A stretch of 64,000 bases of DNA, from positions 1-64,000 of the forward strand of contig NZ_WVVW01000012.1 of NCBI RefSeq assembly GCF_009857815.1, read 5' to 3'. The stretch is from Pseudomaricurvus sp. HS19 (GTDB lineage Bacteria > Pseudomonadota > Gammaproteobacteria > Pseudomonadales > Cellvibrionaceae). Numbering within the stretch: position 1 is the stretch's first letter; each line of letters opens with the position of its first letter. A model generated the notes under the pieces. The model had not been told where the DNA came from. It worked only from the letters and a program-made list of their open reading frames with translations, and ran no database searches. Below are positions 54,362 through 62,143 of this stretch, piece by piece. A program made the translations under genes and the position numbers.

Positions 54362-55690
54362 TTAAAAAGATTGCCCCGGAATCCAGCTGGTACCCGCCAG
54401 TGGCACCCGCGCCATGGCGGCGGACTCCACAGTCAGGGCCACCAGGTCTTCCGGTTCCAGGTTGCGCAGGTCGTTCTTGCCGCAGGCGCGGGCCAGAGTC
54501 TGCGCTTCCAGGGTCAGCACGTTCAGGTAGTTGGCCAGTTTACGGCCGGCCACTACCGGATCGAGACGCTGCATCAGGTCCGGGTTCTGGGTGGAGATAC
54601 CGGTGGGGTCCTTGCCCTCGTGGTAGTCGTCGTAGTAGCCGGCGGCGGAACCGATCTTGCGGAATTCCTCGTCGTATTTGGGATCGTTACAGCCCAGCGC
54701 GATCAGTGCTGCGGTACCGATGGCCACCGCGTCGGCACCCAGTGCCATGCACTTGGCCACGTCGGCGCCGTTGCGGATGCCGCCGGAGACAATCAGCTGC
54801 ACCTTGCGGTGCATGCCCATCTCCTGCAGCGCCTGCACCGCCTGCGGAATGGCCGCCAGGGTGGGGATGCCCACGTGTTCGATAAACACATCCTGGGTGG
54901 CGGCGGTACCGCCCTGCATGCCGTCCACCACGATCACATCGGCACCGGCTTTCACCGCCAGCTTGACGTCGTAGTAGGTGCGGGTAGCGCCTACCTTGAT
55001 GTAGATCGGTACCTGCCAGTCGGTGATCTCGCGCAGCTCCAGAATCTTGATGGCGAGATCGTCAGGGCCGGTCCAGTCGGGGTGGCGACAGGCGGAGCGC
55101 TGGTCCACGCCCATGGGCAGGGTGCGCATCTTCGCCACGCGATCGGTAATCTTCTGCCCCAGCAGCATGCCACCGCCGCCGGGTTTGGCGCCCTGGCCCA
55201 GTACCACTTCGATGGCGTCGGCCTTGCGCAGGTCGTCCGGGTTCATGCCGTAGCGCGACGGCAGGTACTGGTACACCAGCTTGCTGGACTGGCCGCGCTC
55301 TTCCGGGGTCATGCCGCCGTCACCGGTGGTGGTGGAGGTGCCCATCAGGGAGGCGCCGCGACCCAGGGCTTCCTTGGCGTTGGCCGACAGGGCGCCGAAG
55401 CTCATGCCGGCGATGGTCACCGGAATATCCAGCTCAATGGGCTTCTTGGCGAAGCGGGTGCCGAGGGTGACTTTGGTGTTGCACTTCTCGCGGTAACCTT
55501 CCAGCGGGTAGCGGGACATGCTCGCGCCCAGGAACAGCAGGTCGTCGAAGTGGGGCAGCTTGCGCTTGGCGCCGAAGCCGCGAATGTCGTAGATGCCAGT
55601 GTCGGCAGCGCGACGGATTTCGGCCATGGTGGTGCGGTCAAATGTGGCTGATTCCCGCAGGCCGGCGTTTACGTCGATATCTTTGCTCAT
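54362..55690 (-). CDS. mgsC: FMN-binding glutamate-synthase-like protein (MgsC/GlxD)
   Basis: The 442 residues correspond to the central FMN domain of glutamate synthase as a separate subunit. They contain ARYG/SRYGMNPDDLRKADAIEVVLGQGAKPGGGGMLLG, IYIKVGATRTYYDVKLAVKAGADVIVVDGMQGGTAA and VSGGIRNGADVAKCMALGADAVAIG. Of the cysteine cluster that holds the 3Fe-4S centre in GltB, only one Cys (ALGCND) is recognisable. As part of N-methylglutamate synthase it would use the gamma-glutamylmethylamide-derived amine with 2-oxoglutarate. It follows mgsB by 29 bp. Confidence 0.88.
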   Translation of the reverse strand: MSKDIDVNAGLRESATFDRTTMAEIRRAADTGIYDIRGFGAKRKLPHFDDLLFLGASMSRYPLEGYREKCNTKVTLGTRFAKKPIELDIPVTIAGMSFGALSANAKEALGRGASLMGTSTTTGDGGMTPEERGQSSKLVYQYLPSRYGMNPDDLRKADAIEVVLGQGAKPGGGGMLLGQKITDRVAKMRTLPMGVDQRSACRHPDWTGPDDLAIKILELREITDWQVPIYIKVGATRTYYDVKLAVKAGADVIVVDGMQGGTAATQDVFIEHVGIPTLAAIPQAVQALQEMGMHRKVQLIVSGGIRNGADVAKCMALGADAVAIGTAALIALGCNDPKYDEEFRKIGSAAGYYDDYHEGKDPTGISTQNPDLMQRLDPVVAGRKLANYLNVLTLEAQTLARACGKNDLRNLEPEDLVALTVESAAMARVPLAGTSWIPGQSF

Positions 55691-55719
55691 GTTGCTATCC
55701 TCAGAAATTCAGTGCGGGA

Positions 55720-56403
55720 TCAGTAGGCCGACGCGTTGTCGACTTTGAAGTTGTAGAGCTGGCGCGCGGAGCCGTAGCGTTTGAAGGCGGCGGGGTCTTC
55801 CTCCACTCCAGCGCGGTTCAGCAGTTCGCTCAGCTCACTGATGTGCTCGGGGCGCATCTCTTTTTCCACACAGTCGGCACCGAGGGATTTGACGCTGCCC
55901 TTCACATAGATGTGCACTTCGTAGAGGGAGTCGCCCAGAGCATCACCGGCATCGCCGCACACCACCAGGTTGCCCGCCTGTCCCATAAAGCAGCTCATGT
56001 GGCCGACGTTGCCTTTCACCACAATGTCCACGCCTTTCATGGAGATGCCGCAGCGGGCACCGGCATTGCCTTCGATCACCAGCAGGCCGCCGTGGGCGGT
56101 GGCACCGGCGGCCTGGGAGGCATCGCCCTTGATGCGTACCACGCCGGACATCATGTTTTCCGCCACACCTTGACCGACGTTGCCGTGCACGGTGATGTGG
56201 GCTTTCTTGTTCATGCCAGCGCAGTAGTAGCCGGCGTGGCCCTGGATATCCACGGTCAGGTTCTGGTCGAGGCCGCAGGCGATGTTGTGGGCGCCTTTGG
56301 GATCGGTGACTACCCATTCACGCTCGGTGCATTCAGCCACCTGGTCGTGCAGGGCCTGGTTCAGTTCGCGCACGCTTTGTTTTTGCAGATCAACGGTTTT
56401 CAT
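55720..56403 (-). CDS. mgsB: GXGXG-domain subunit of glutamate-synthase-like enzyme (MgsB/GlxC)
   Basis: The 227 residues form a right-handed beta-helix of the GltB C-terminal type. Repeats occur such as NLTVDIQGHAGYYCAGMNKKAHITVHGNVGQGVAENMMSG, then VVRIKGDASQAAGATAHGGLLVIEGNAGARCGISMKGVDIVVKGNVGHMSCFMG. It is a structural subunit linking the amidotransferase and FMN parts. In Rhizobium-type gene sets it is called GlxC. It lies between mgsA and mgsC, short gaps on both sides. Confidence 0.88.
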   Translation of the reverse strand: MKTVDLQKQSVRELNQALHDQVAECTEREWVVTDPKGAHNIACGLDQNLTVDIQGHAGYYCAGMNKKAHITVHGNVGQGVAENMMSGVVRIKGDASQAAGATAHGGLLVIEGNAGARCGISMKGVDIVVKGNVGHMSCFMGQAGNLVVCGDAGDALGDSLYEVHIYVKGSVKSLGADCVEKEMRPEHISELSELLNRAGVEEDPAAFKRYGSARQLYNFKVDNASAY

Positions 56404-56421
56404 AATCTTTTCCTGGCTGAA

Positions 56422-57324
56422 TTACTGATCGCGTTCCCACACATAGAGGGTGGCGGGTTCCGGTTCCCAGACCTTGGCGTTTTCAATGCCGGGCAGGGTG
56501 GTCAGTGCCTGATACTCCGAGGCCATGGCGACGTAGTCGTCGGTCTCGGCCAGCACCGCGGGCTTACAGGCGATGGGGTCGCGCATCACGGCAAAGCCGT
56601 TGCGGGTGCCGATGGCGAAGGTGAAGAAGCCGTCCAGGTCCTTGAGCGCGTGCTCCAGCGCTTCCCCCAGGGTGTCGCCCTGCTTCAGGCGCCAGGTGAG
56701 GTAGCCGGCAGCCACTTCGGAGTCGTTTTCGGTTTCAAAACGGATGCCTTCACGTTGCAGTTCCAGCCGCAGGCGGTTGTGGTTGGAGAGGGAGCCGTTG
56801 TGCACCAGGCAGAGGTCTTCCCCGGTGGAGAAGGGGTGGCTGCCCTCCATGGTCACAGCGGACTCGGTGGCCATGCGGGTGTGACCGATGATGTGGCTGC
56901 CTTGCATGCCCGGCAGGTTGAAGGTTTTGGCGATGTCGGCAGGCAGCCCCACCTCTTTCAGGATTTCGATGGAGCGGCCGGCACTCAGTACCAGTACCTC
57001 CGGCGCCTGTTCGGCAATGAATGGCTCCAGCTGCTCGGCACTGGTCTGCACCTTGAACACGGCCACCTTGTTGTTGCTGAACCACTCCACTGGTGCGGCA
57101 AAGGCTTCCTTGATACGACCGGCCAGAATCTCCCAATCGTAGTTGATGTCGGGGTGACGCAGGGTCAGCTTGACCCAGTCAGCGGCTACTTCATCGCCGT
57201 AGATGGCAAAGCCGGCGCTGTCGGGACCACGATCGGTCATGGCGATCAGCATGGGGGTAAACAGGGCGCCGAGCTCGCTCTCCAGCGCCTTGTTTTTCAG
57301 GTAGAGACCAACAATTCCACACAT
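56422..57324 (-). CDS. mgsA: Class II glutamine amidotransferase subunit (MgsA/GlxB)
   Basis: The 300-residue protein is an N-terminal nucleophile amidotransferase. The mature N terminus would be Cys2 (MCGIVGLYLKN). The other landmarks are RGPDSAGFAIYGDEV, GHTRMATESAVTMEGSHPFSTGEDLCLVHNGSLSNHNRLR and ENDSEVAAGYLTWRL. It would take the amine from the glutamine analogue, here probably gamma-glutamylmethylamide made by the upstream gene, and deliver it to the FMN subunit. GAGAG precedes the ATG. It is 36 bp after the gmaS stop. Confidence 0.9.
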   Translation of the reverse strand: MCGIVGLYLKNKALESELGALFTPMLIAMTDRGPDSAGFAIYGDEVAADWVKLTLRHPDINYDWEILAGRIKEAFAAPVEWFSNNKVAVFKVQTSAEQLEPFIAEQAPEVLVLSAGRSIEILKEVGLPADIAKTFNLPGMQGSHIIGHTRMATESAVTMEGSHPFSTGEDLCLVHNGSLSNHNRLRLELQREGIRFETENDSEVAAGYLTWRLKQGDTLGEALEHALKDLDGFFTFAIGTRNGFAVMRDPIACKPAVLAETDDYVAMASEYQALTTLPGIENAKVWEPEPATLYVWERDQ

Positions 57325-57360
57325 AATTTTCTACTCTCAAAAAACGGGTCAGCGACGGGA

Positions 57361-58692
57361 TCAGAAAAACTCGGCGTACTGCTTCAGTTCCCAGTCGGAA
57401 ACGTGGCGGCTGTACTCGATCCACTCGGCGCGTTTCACCTTGATGAATTCGCCCACTACTTCCTTACCCAGGCGCTCGGTGAAGAGGGTGTCGGCTTCCA
57501 GCGCGTCCAGTGCTTCATTGAGGTTCTGCGGCAGGATGTCGATACCCATGGTTTCGCGCTCGGCGGCGGTCAATGAGTAGAGATTGATGTTTTGCGCGGC
57601 GCCCGGATCCAGTTCGCGTTCGATGCCGTCCATACCGGCGGCCAACAGGGCGGCGTGTACCAGATAAGGGTTGCAGCCGGAGTCGGGCAGGCGGAACTCA
57701 ATGCGGCCGTAGGGAACACGCACCATGGCCGAGCGGTTGTTGTCGCCGTAGGCGATGTAGGCCGGTGCCCAGGTGGCGCCGGAGGCGGAGCCACCCACCA
57801 CCAGGCGCTTGTAGGAGTTCACGGTAGGCGCGGCGATGGCGCAGAGGGCCTTGGCATGGGTCAGCAGGCCGCCGATAAAGTGGTAGGCCATCTTCGACAG
57901 GCCCATACCGCTCTTGTCGCTGGCGTCGTGGAACAGGTTTTTGCCATCGTCGTCGGTGATGGAAAGATGGAAGTGCATGCCGTTACCGGTGCGGTTGGAC
58001 ATGGGCTTGGGCATAAAGGAGCAGACCATGCCGAGGCTGTTGGCGATCTCACCGGCGGCCATGCGCACGAAGGTAAAGCGGTCAGCGGATTCCAGCGCAT
58101 TGCCGTAGGTGTAGTTGATCTCGAACTGGCCGTTGGCGTCTTCGTGGTCGATCTGGTACACGTCGAAGTCCACCGCCTGCAGGGATTCCACCAGCTGTTC
58201 CAGGAACTCGCGGGAGCGGGACAGTCCCTTGTAGTCGTAGCAGGGCTTGGCCAGCACATCGCTGTCATCCACCGGTGCCAGGCCGCCGTCGGCGGTGCGC
58301 TGGAAGAGGGAGAACTCGGGTTCCAGGCCGGAGTTGAGAGTCCAGCCGCGGTCTTCCAGCTGCTGCAGCTGCTTCTTCAATACCACGCGGCTGTCGTAGG
58401 GGTAGGGTTTGCCGTTGACGTAACCATCACAGACGATACGGGCGTAGCCCGGTTGCCAGGGCACGATGGAGAGGGTGTCGAGATCACCGCGGGCCATGAA
58501 GTCCGGGCCGTGGGGCTCCATACCCAGGCCCCAGACAGCGAAACCGGCAAAGCCTGCGCCCTGTTCCACCACATCCATCAGGCAGTGGGCTGGCACCGAC
58601 TTGGTTTTCGCCACACCGTGGATATCCACAAACTGGGCGAGAATGTATTTGATGCCGTTCTCGCTGATGAAGGTATCGATATCGTTGCTCAT
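57361..58692 (-). CDS. gmaS: Glutamine-synthetase-like gamma-glutamylmethylamide synthetase
   Basis: The 443-residue enzyme belongs to the GlnT/type III glutamate-ammonia ligase family, which includes gamma-glutamylmethylamide synthetase. Landmarks: GLEPEFSLF (metal ligands), [22 protein letters not shown] (ATP/Glu), then [35 protein letters not shown] and [13 protein letters not shown]. It would use ATP to join glutamate and methylamine. The operon downstream, with MgsABC and the SoxBDAG-type genes, is the full N-methylglutamate set, so GmaS is preferred over an ordinary glutamine synthetase. GGGAGCAG precedes the ATG. Confidence 0.88.
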   Translation of the reverse strand: MSNDIDTFISENGIKYILAQFVDIHGVAKTKSVPAHCLMDVVEQGAGFAGFAVWGLGMEPHGPDFMARGDLDTLSIVPWQPGYARIVCDGYVNGKPYPYDSRVVLKKQLQQLEDRGWTLNSGLEPEFSLFQRTADGGLAPVDDSDVLAKPCYDYKGLSRSREFLEQLVESLQAVDFDVYQIDHEDANGQFEINYTYGNALESADRFTFVRMAAGEIANSLGMVCSFMPKPMSNRTGNGMHFHLSITDDDGKNLFHDASDKSGMGLSKMAYHFIGGLLTHAKALCAIAAPTVNSYKRLVVGGSASGATWAPAYIAYGDNNRSAMVRVPYGRIEFRLPDSGCNPYLVHAALLAAGMDGIERELDPGAAQNINLYSLTAAERETMGIDILPQNLNEALDALEADTLFTERLGKEVVGEFIKVKRAEWIEYSRHVSDWELKQYAEFF

Positions 58693-58756
58693 TTTTCTGC
58701 TCCCGCGGTTGCGTTCATAGGGCTAAAAAGTGGTGCATTTCTTTTCAGTAAATAAA

Positions 58757-58773
58757 CTTTCTTAATGAGAAAG
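58757..58773. promoter_or_regulatory. Candidate operator in the gmaS/regulator divergent region
   Basis: CTTTCT (58757-58762) and AGAAAG (58768-58773) form an inverted repeat with a 5-nt spacer, 65 bp upstream of the gmaS start and within the 264-bp divergent gap. It could bind the XRE-cupin regulator; no experiment supports it. The rest of the gap is AT-rich and has no gene. Confidence 0.35.
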
Positions 58774-58956
58774 CAAAGGTTGTGCCAATGGTTTTCGTGT
58801 CAGGAATATTTATTTCATTGGTCGTAAGTGCCTGATTTCGCTTTAAGTAGAAAACTTTTTTTCATTGTGGGAATATAATTTCGCGCGTAGGTGACAGGCT
58901 CGAGAGTCGGGTTTGTGGGCAATCCCGGTGCGGCAGCACTAAAACGGAGCAGGTGA

Positions 58957-59553
58957 ATGCAGGACGAAGCAGGGCAGAAGATGGGCCTCGACCAGTACAT
59001 TGGTTTGAAGGTGAAGAAAGCCCGCATGAAGCAGGGATTGAAGCTGATTGATGTGGCCAAGATGTCCGGCATCAGTCAGGGGATGGTGAGCAAGATTGAA
59101 AATGCGCAGGTCTCCACCAGCCTGGAAACCCTGAGTCGTATCTGTTCAGTGCTGGGGCTGCCAATCTCGCAGCTGTTTGGCGATTACGATCGTCCCGACA
59201 GCCGCGCCCAGTTTGTCAAAGCCGGTACCGGTATTGAGGTGGTGCGCCGGGGCACGGATAAAGGCCATACCTACCACCTGCTGAATTACCAGCGCGGCGC
59301 CAGCCGCTCTTTTGAGCCCTTCCTTATTAGCCTGGATGATGCCTCGGAGGTGTTTCCTTCCTTTTCACACCCCGGCGAGGTGTTTATGTATCTGCTGGAG
59401 GGGCGGGTGAGCTACCGCCACGGCAATCAGGTGTATGACATGGAGCCCGGGGACTCGCTCAGCTTTGATGCCGAGGTACCCCACGGACCGGAGGTGTTGT
59501 CCGAGGTGCCGATCCGCTTCCTGTCTATCGTGATCTACGAAAAAGAGGACTGA
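58957..59553 (+). CDS. XRE-family regulator with C-terminal cupin
   Basis: A 198-residue transcription factor. It has an N-terminal helix-turn-helix (about 14-68, VKKARMKQGLKLIDVAKMSGISQGMVSKIENAQVSTSLETLSRI) and a C-terminal cupin (about 110-195, FSHPGEVFMYLLEGRVSYRHG and DMEPGDSLSFDAEVPHGPEVL) that likely binds a small ligand. Such proteins control amine and amino-acid catabolism. It is divergent from gmaS and is the likely regulator of the methylamine operon. GGAGCAGGTGA precedes the ATG. Confidence 0.92.
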   Translation: MQDEAGQKMGLDQYIGLKVKKARMKQGLKLIDVAKMSGISQGMVSKIENAQVSTSLETLSRICSVLGLPISQLFGDYDRPDSRAQFVKAGTGIEVVRRGTDKGHTYHLLNYQRGASRSFEPFLISLDDASEVFPSFSHPGEVFMYLLEGRVSYRHGNQVYDMEPGDSLSFDAEVPHGPEVLSEVPIRFLSIVIYEKED

Positions 59554-59562
59554 TCCTCCGGT

Positions 59563-59592
59563 ACTGGCAATCCACAGGGTCAGATTGCCAGT
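59563..59592. terminator. 9-bp inverted repeat between convergent genes
   Basis: ACTGGCAAT (59563-59571) and ATTGCCAGT (59584-59592) form a perfect stem with a 12-nt loop that overlaps the stop codon of the P-II gene. There is no T run, so a role as terminator is uncertain. Confidence 0.35.
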
Positions 59593-59918
59593 GCGCCGAT
59601 CTCCCCGGTACGGATACGCAGCGCCTGCTGCATGCCGCTCACCAGAACCCGGCCGCTGCCCTGGTCGCAACCGCTGCTGATCAGCTGGATGGCGTCGGCG
59701 ACCAGGTCTGCCTGGTCCTCCGGCAGTACCAGTTCCACTTTCAGGTGGGGCAAAAAGGTTTGTATAAATGGAGTGCCCCGCACGATGAGCGAGTCCTCCA
59801 GTGGGTGGCCAAAGCCTTTCACTTCGCTGACGCTCATGCCTGCGACATCCATGCTGGCCAGCACTTCCCTCACCGCATCCAGCGCGTTGGGTTTGATAAT
59901 GGCGGTTACAAGCTTCAC
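59580..59918 (-). CDS. P-II-like nitrogen regulatory protein, divergent
   Basis: A 112-residue P-II protein, exactly the normal length when read from GTG at 59918, which has AGGAGG 6 bp upstream. The N terminus MKLVTAIIKPNALDAVREVLASMDVAGMSVSEVKGFG and the C terminus ALRIRTGEIGALAI match GlnB/GlnK. In the T-loop, the Tyr that is uridylylated in GlnB (at 51) is replaced by Val (SLIVRGTPF), and the B-loop is changed to SGCDQGSGRVLV. It may still bind ATP or ADP, but its signalling must differ. Gene neighbours suggest a link to the glutamine-synthetase-like gene. Confidence 0.88.
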   Translation of the reverse strand: MKLVTAIIKPNALDAVREVLASMDVAGMSVSEVKGFGHPLEDSLIVRGTPFIQTFLPHLKVELVLPEDQADLVADAIQLISSGCDQGSGRVLVSGMQQALRIRTGEIGALAI

Positions 59919-60179
59919 CGGGGTCCTCCTGCGAAACATCGGCTCGTTATTGTTGCTTTCCCAGCGCCAATGAAATTTTTGTGCCATGGCTGTTTAGATC
60001 ATGAAAATCAACGGCTTGCTGGTGTTTTGGCGAGCTTGAGCAGAATCGTGGGACAGGGGCCCCGATCACTTTCGGCGCAGGCGGGGGGAGTCTCCGGCGC
60101 CATTTGCTCAGTTGCGGTGCGGCGCCGTTCGGCGGTGTTTGGCAGACAACAAAATTTAACACTGTGAATATTTAATATT
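59919..60179. other. Intergenic region between P-II and TetR genes
   Basis: Divergent promoter region. The part 60020-60140 is GC-rich, while 60150-60198 is AT-rich with the palindrome given below. No gene or repeat recognised. Confidence 0.4.
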
Positions 60180-60198
60180 TTATGAATCATATTCATAA
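60180..60198. promoter_or_regulatory. Palindromic candidate operator of TetR-type regulator
   Basis: TTATGAATCATATTCATAA has 8-bp perfect arms and a 3-nt spacer (CAT). It ends 23 bp before the start of the TetR-family gene at 60222, the usual place for an autoregulatory operator. Confidence 0.55.
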
Positions 60199-60221
60199 TG
60201 CCCTGCTAATTTCAGGCAGGG

Positions 60222-60980
60222 GTGCGCAACGTGGGAGTCCAGGACAGGAAAAAGCGACAGTTCGCTGAGCGCGAGGCGCTGTTCCTCGATCGCGCCTGGG
60301 CCATGATCGAACGCGATGGCCTGCTCAACCTGCAAATGGCCCGTCTCGCTGCCGAGTGTGAATACGCAGTTGGCACCCTCTATCTGCATTTCAGCTGTAA
60401 GGAAGACCTGCTGGTGGCCCTGGCCACCCGAACGGTGGGTCAGCGCATGGAGCTCTACGAGCGGGCTGCCCTCTGGTCTGCTCCTCACCGCCACCGTCTG
60501 CTCGCCATCCTTGTTGCTGAAGTGCTCTACGCCCAAAGTGCACCGGAAAATTTCCGTCTGGTGCAGTACGCTTCCACGCCGGCAGTATGGATGGCAGCGT
60601 CTGCGGCCCGGCGCGAGGCAGCGCTGGAGGCATCCAAGCCTTTGGGATCGCTGGTGTTGGGGGTGGCGGCCGCCGCGGTTGCTGACGGCGACGTGAGTTG
60701 TTCTGCCCTGCAGCCCCATGAGCTCACCAGCGGTCTCTGGGCCATGACCGAGGGTATGCACGTACTGGTGGGGGCAGCGGGATTGCTGGATGCCCACTCC
60801 GTCCCGCGGCCCTACCAACTGTTGCTGGTCAACGCACACGCGTTGCTCAACGGTCTGGGTTGGCAGCCCCTGATAGCCCTGGATGATGAGGCGGCGCAGA
60901 AGGCGCTGGCGGAACGAATAGTGTTGGAAGTGTTTCCCGAGCTGGCGCAGGCCGCCTGTGATGCACAACCGCAAGAATAA
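60222..60980 (+). CDS. TetR/AcrR-family transcriptional regulator
   Basis: The 252-residue protein has the TetR helix-turn-helix (about 16-65, ALFLDRAWAMIERDGLLNLQMARLAAECEYAVGTLYLHFSCKEDLLVAL). Its all-helical C-terminal ligand domain is longer than usual. The start is GTG at 60222 or a second GTG at 60231, the latter better spaced from AGGCAGGGG; the difference is three residues. It precedes the RND adaptor and pump genes on the same strand with a 19-bp gap, so it probably represses its own operon until a pump substrate binds. Confidence 0.92.
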   Translation: MRNVGVQDRKKRQFAEREALFLDRAWAMIERDGLLNLQMARLAAECEYAVGTLYLHFSCKEDLLVALATRTVGQRMELYERAALWSAPHRHRLLAILVAEVLYAQSAPENFRLVQYASTPAVWMAASAARREAALEASKPLGSLVLGVAAAAVADGDVSCSALQPHELTSGLWAMTEGMHVLVGAAGLLDAHSVPRPYQLLLVNAHALLNGLGWQPLIALDDEAAQKALAERIVLEVFPELAQAACDAQPQE

Positions 60981-60999
60981 TGTAATTGGGAAGTGATCT

Positions 61000-62133
61000 A
61001 TGAATAGGCGCATGAAAGTGTTGTTGGGCATCACCGTTCTGGTGTTTGGTGGCCTGATCGCCGCCAAGGCGATGATGAACCGCTTCATGAACGAGTTTTT
61101 CGACAACATGCCGGTTCCGGCGGCCACTGTCTCGTCGGCCGGCGCGGCCGCTGATACCTGGGTGCGCGAGATCACTTCCGTGGGCACTGTAGTGGCCGTG
61201 CAGGGTGCCGACCTGACCACCGAGGTGAGCGGTATCATCGAGAAGATTCACTTCGACAGTGGCAGTGCGGTGAAGGCCGGGGACGTGATTGTCAGTCTCG
61301 ACAGTGCCACCGATCAGGCCGACCTGAAAACCCTGCAGTCCGCTGAGCGACTGGCGGTGCTGGAGCGTGACCGGGTGCGGGAGCTGTGGCAGCGCAAGAG
61401 TATTTCCAAGTCGGAATTTGACCGTCGCCAGAGTGAGCTGGAACAGGCAGAGGCACGGGTAGCGGCGCAGCAGGCCCGTATTGAGCAGAAGCGCCTGCGC
61501 GCCCCCTACGCCGGTCGGCTGGGGATTCGTCGTATCAACATCGGCCAGTACGTCAACGCCGGTGACCCGATGATCGGCCTGCAGTCCCTGGAGCAGGTGT
61601 TTGTCGACTTCACCCTGCCGGAGCAGCGTTTCAGCGATATTCATGTTGGCCTGCCGGTGACTGCCCGTATGGATGCCTTGGCGGATGCGGAATTCACTGG
61701 CAAGGTATCGGCGATCGAGCCGGTCATTGACGAGGGCACCCGCAACTTTATGGTACGCGCGGTCTTCGATAACGCCGACCATCAGTTGCGTCCGGGTATG
61801 TTCGCACGGGTCGCATTGAATCTTGGCGATGCACGTCAGGTGGTCGTGGTGCCCAAGAGCTCAATCAGTTTCAAGCCCTATGGTAATTCGGTCTATGTAC
61901 TGACGCCTGCAGATGAGAGCGGTGAAGATGGTCAACCCCTGAAGAAGGCGAGCCAGCGTTTGATCACCACTGGCGAGACCCGTGGCGACCTGATTGAAGT
62001 GGAGCAGGGATTGCAGGAGGGTGAAGAGGTGGCTACCAGCGGCCTGCTGAAAATTCGCAGTGGCGGCACGGTGATCGTGAATAACAGCGTGGTACCGGAC
62101 GCTGAAATAGCGCCGACTCCGGAAAACATGTGA
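61000..62133 (+). CDS. RND efflux periplasmic adaptor (membrane fusion protein)
   Basis: The 377-residue subunit joins an inner-membrane RND pump to an outer-membrane channel. It starts with an N-terminal anchor (about 5-22, MKVLLGITVLVFGGLIAAKAM). Lipoyl-like halves (GVSGIIEKIHFDSGSAVKAGDVIVSLDS; and RAPYAGRLGIRRINIGQYVNAGDPMIGL) flank a helical hairpin. A beta-barrel (LPEQRFSDIHVGLPVTARMD) and a membrane-proximal domain follow. There is no lipoprotein Cys, so it is held by the N-terminal helix. GGAAGTGA precedes the ATG. Confidence 0.94.
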   Translation: MNRRMKVLLGITVLVFGGLIAAKAMMNRFMNEFFDNMPVPAATVSSAGAAADTWVREITSVGTVVAVQGADLTTEVSGIIEKIHFDSGSAVKAGDVIVSLDSATDQADLKTLQSAERLAVLERDRVRELWQRKSISKSEFDRRQSELEQAEARVAAQQARIEQKRLRAPYAGRLGIRRINIGQYVNAGDPMIGLQSLEQVFVDFTLPEQRFSDIHVGLPVTARMDALADAEFTGKVSAIEPVIDEGTRNFMVRAVFDNADHQLRPGMFARVALNLGDARQVVVVPKSSISFKPYGNSVYVLTPADESGEDGQPLKKASQRLITTGETRGDLIEVEQGLQEGEEVATSGLLKIRSGGTVIVNNSVVPDAEIAPTPENM

Positions 62134-62143
62134 GGAGCCGGTT

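Noticed and set aside
55642-57576. Open frame of 644 codons on the plus strand
   Set aside because: Antisense to mgsB, mgsA and the end of gmaS, crossing gene borders; no family features.
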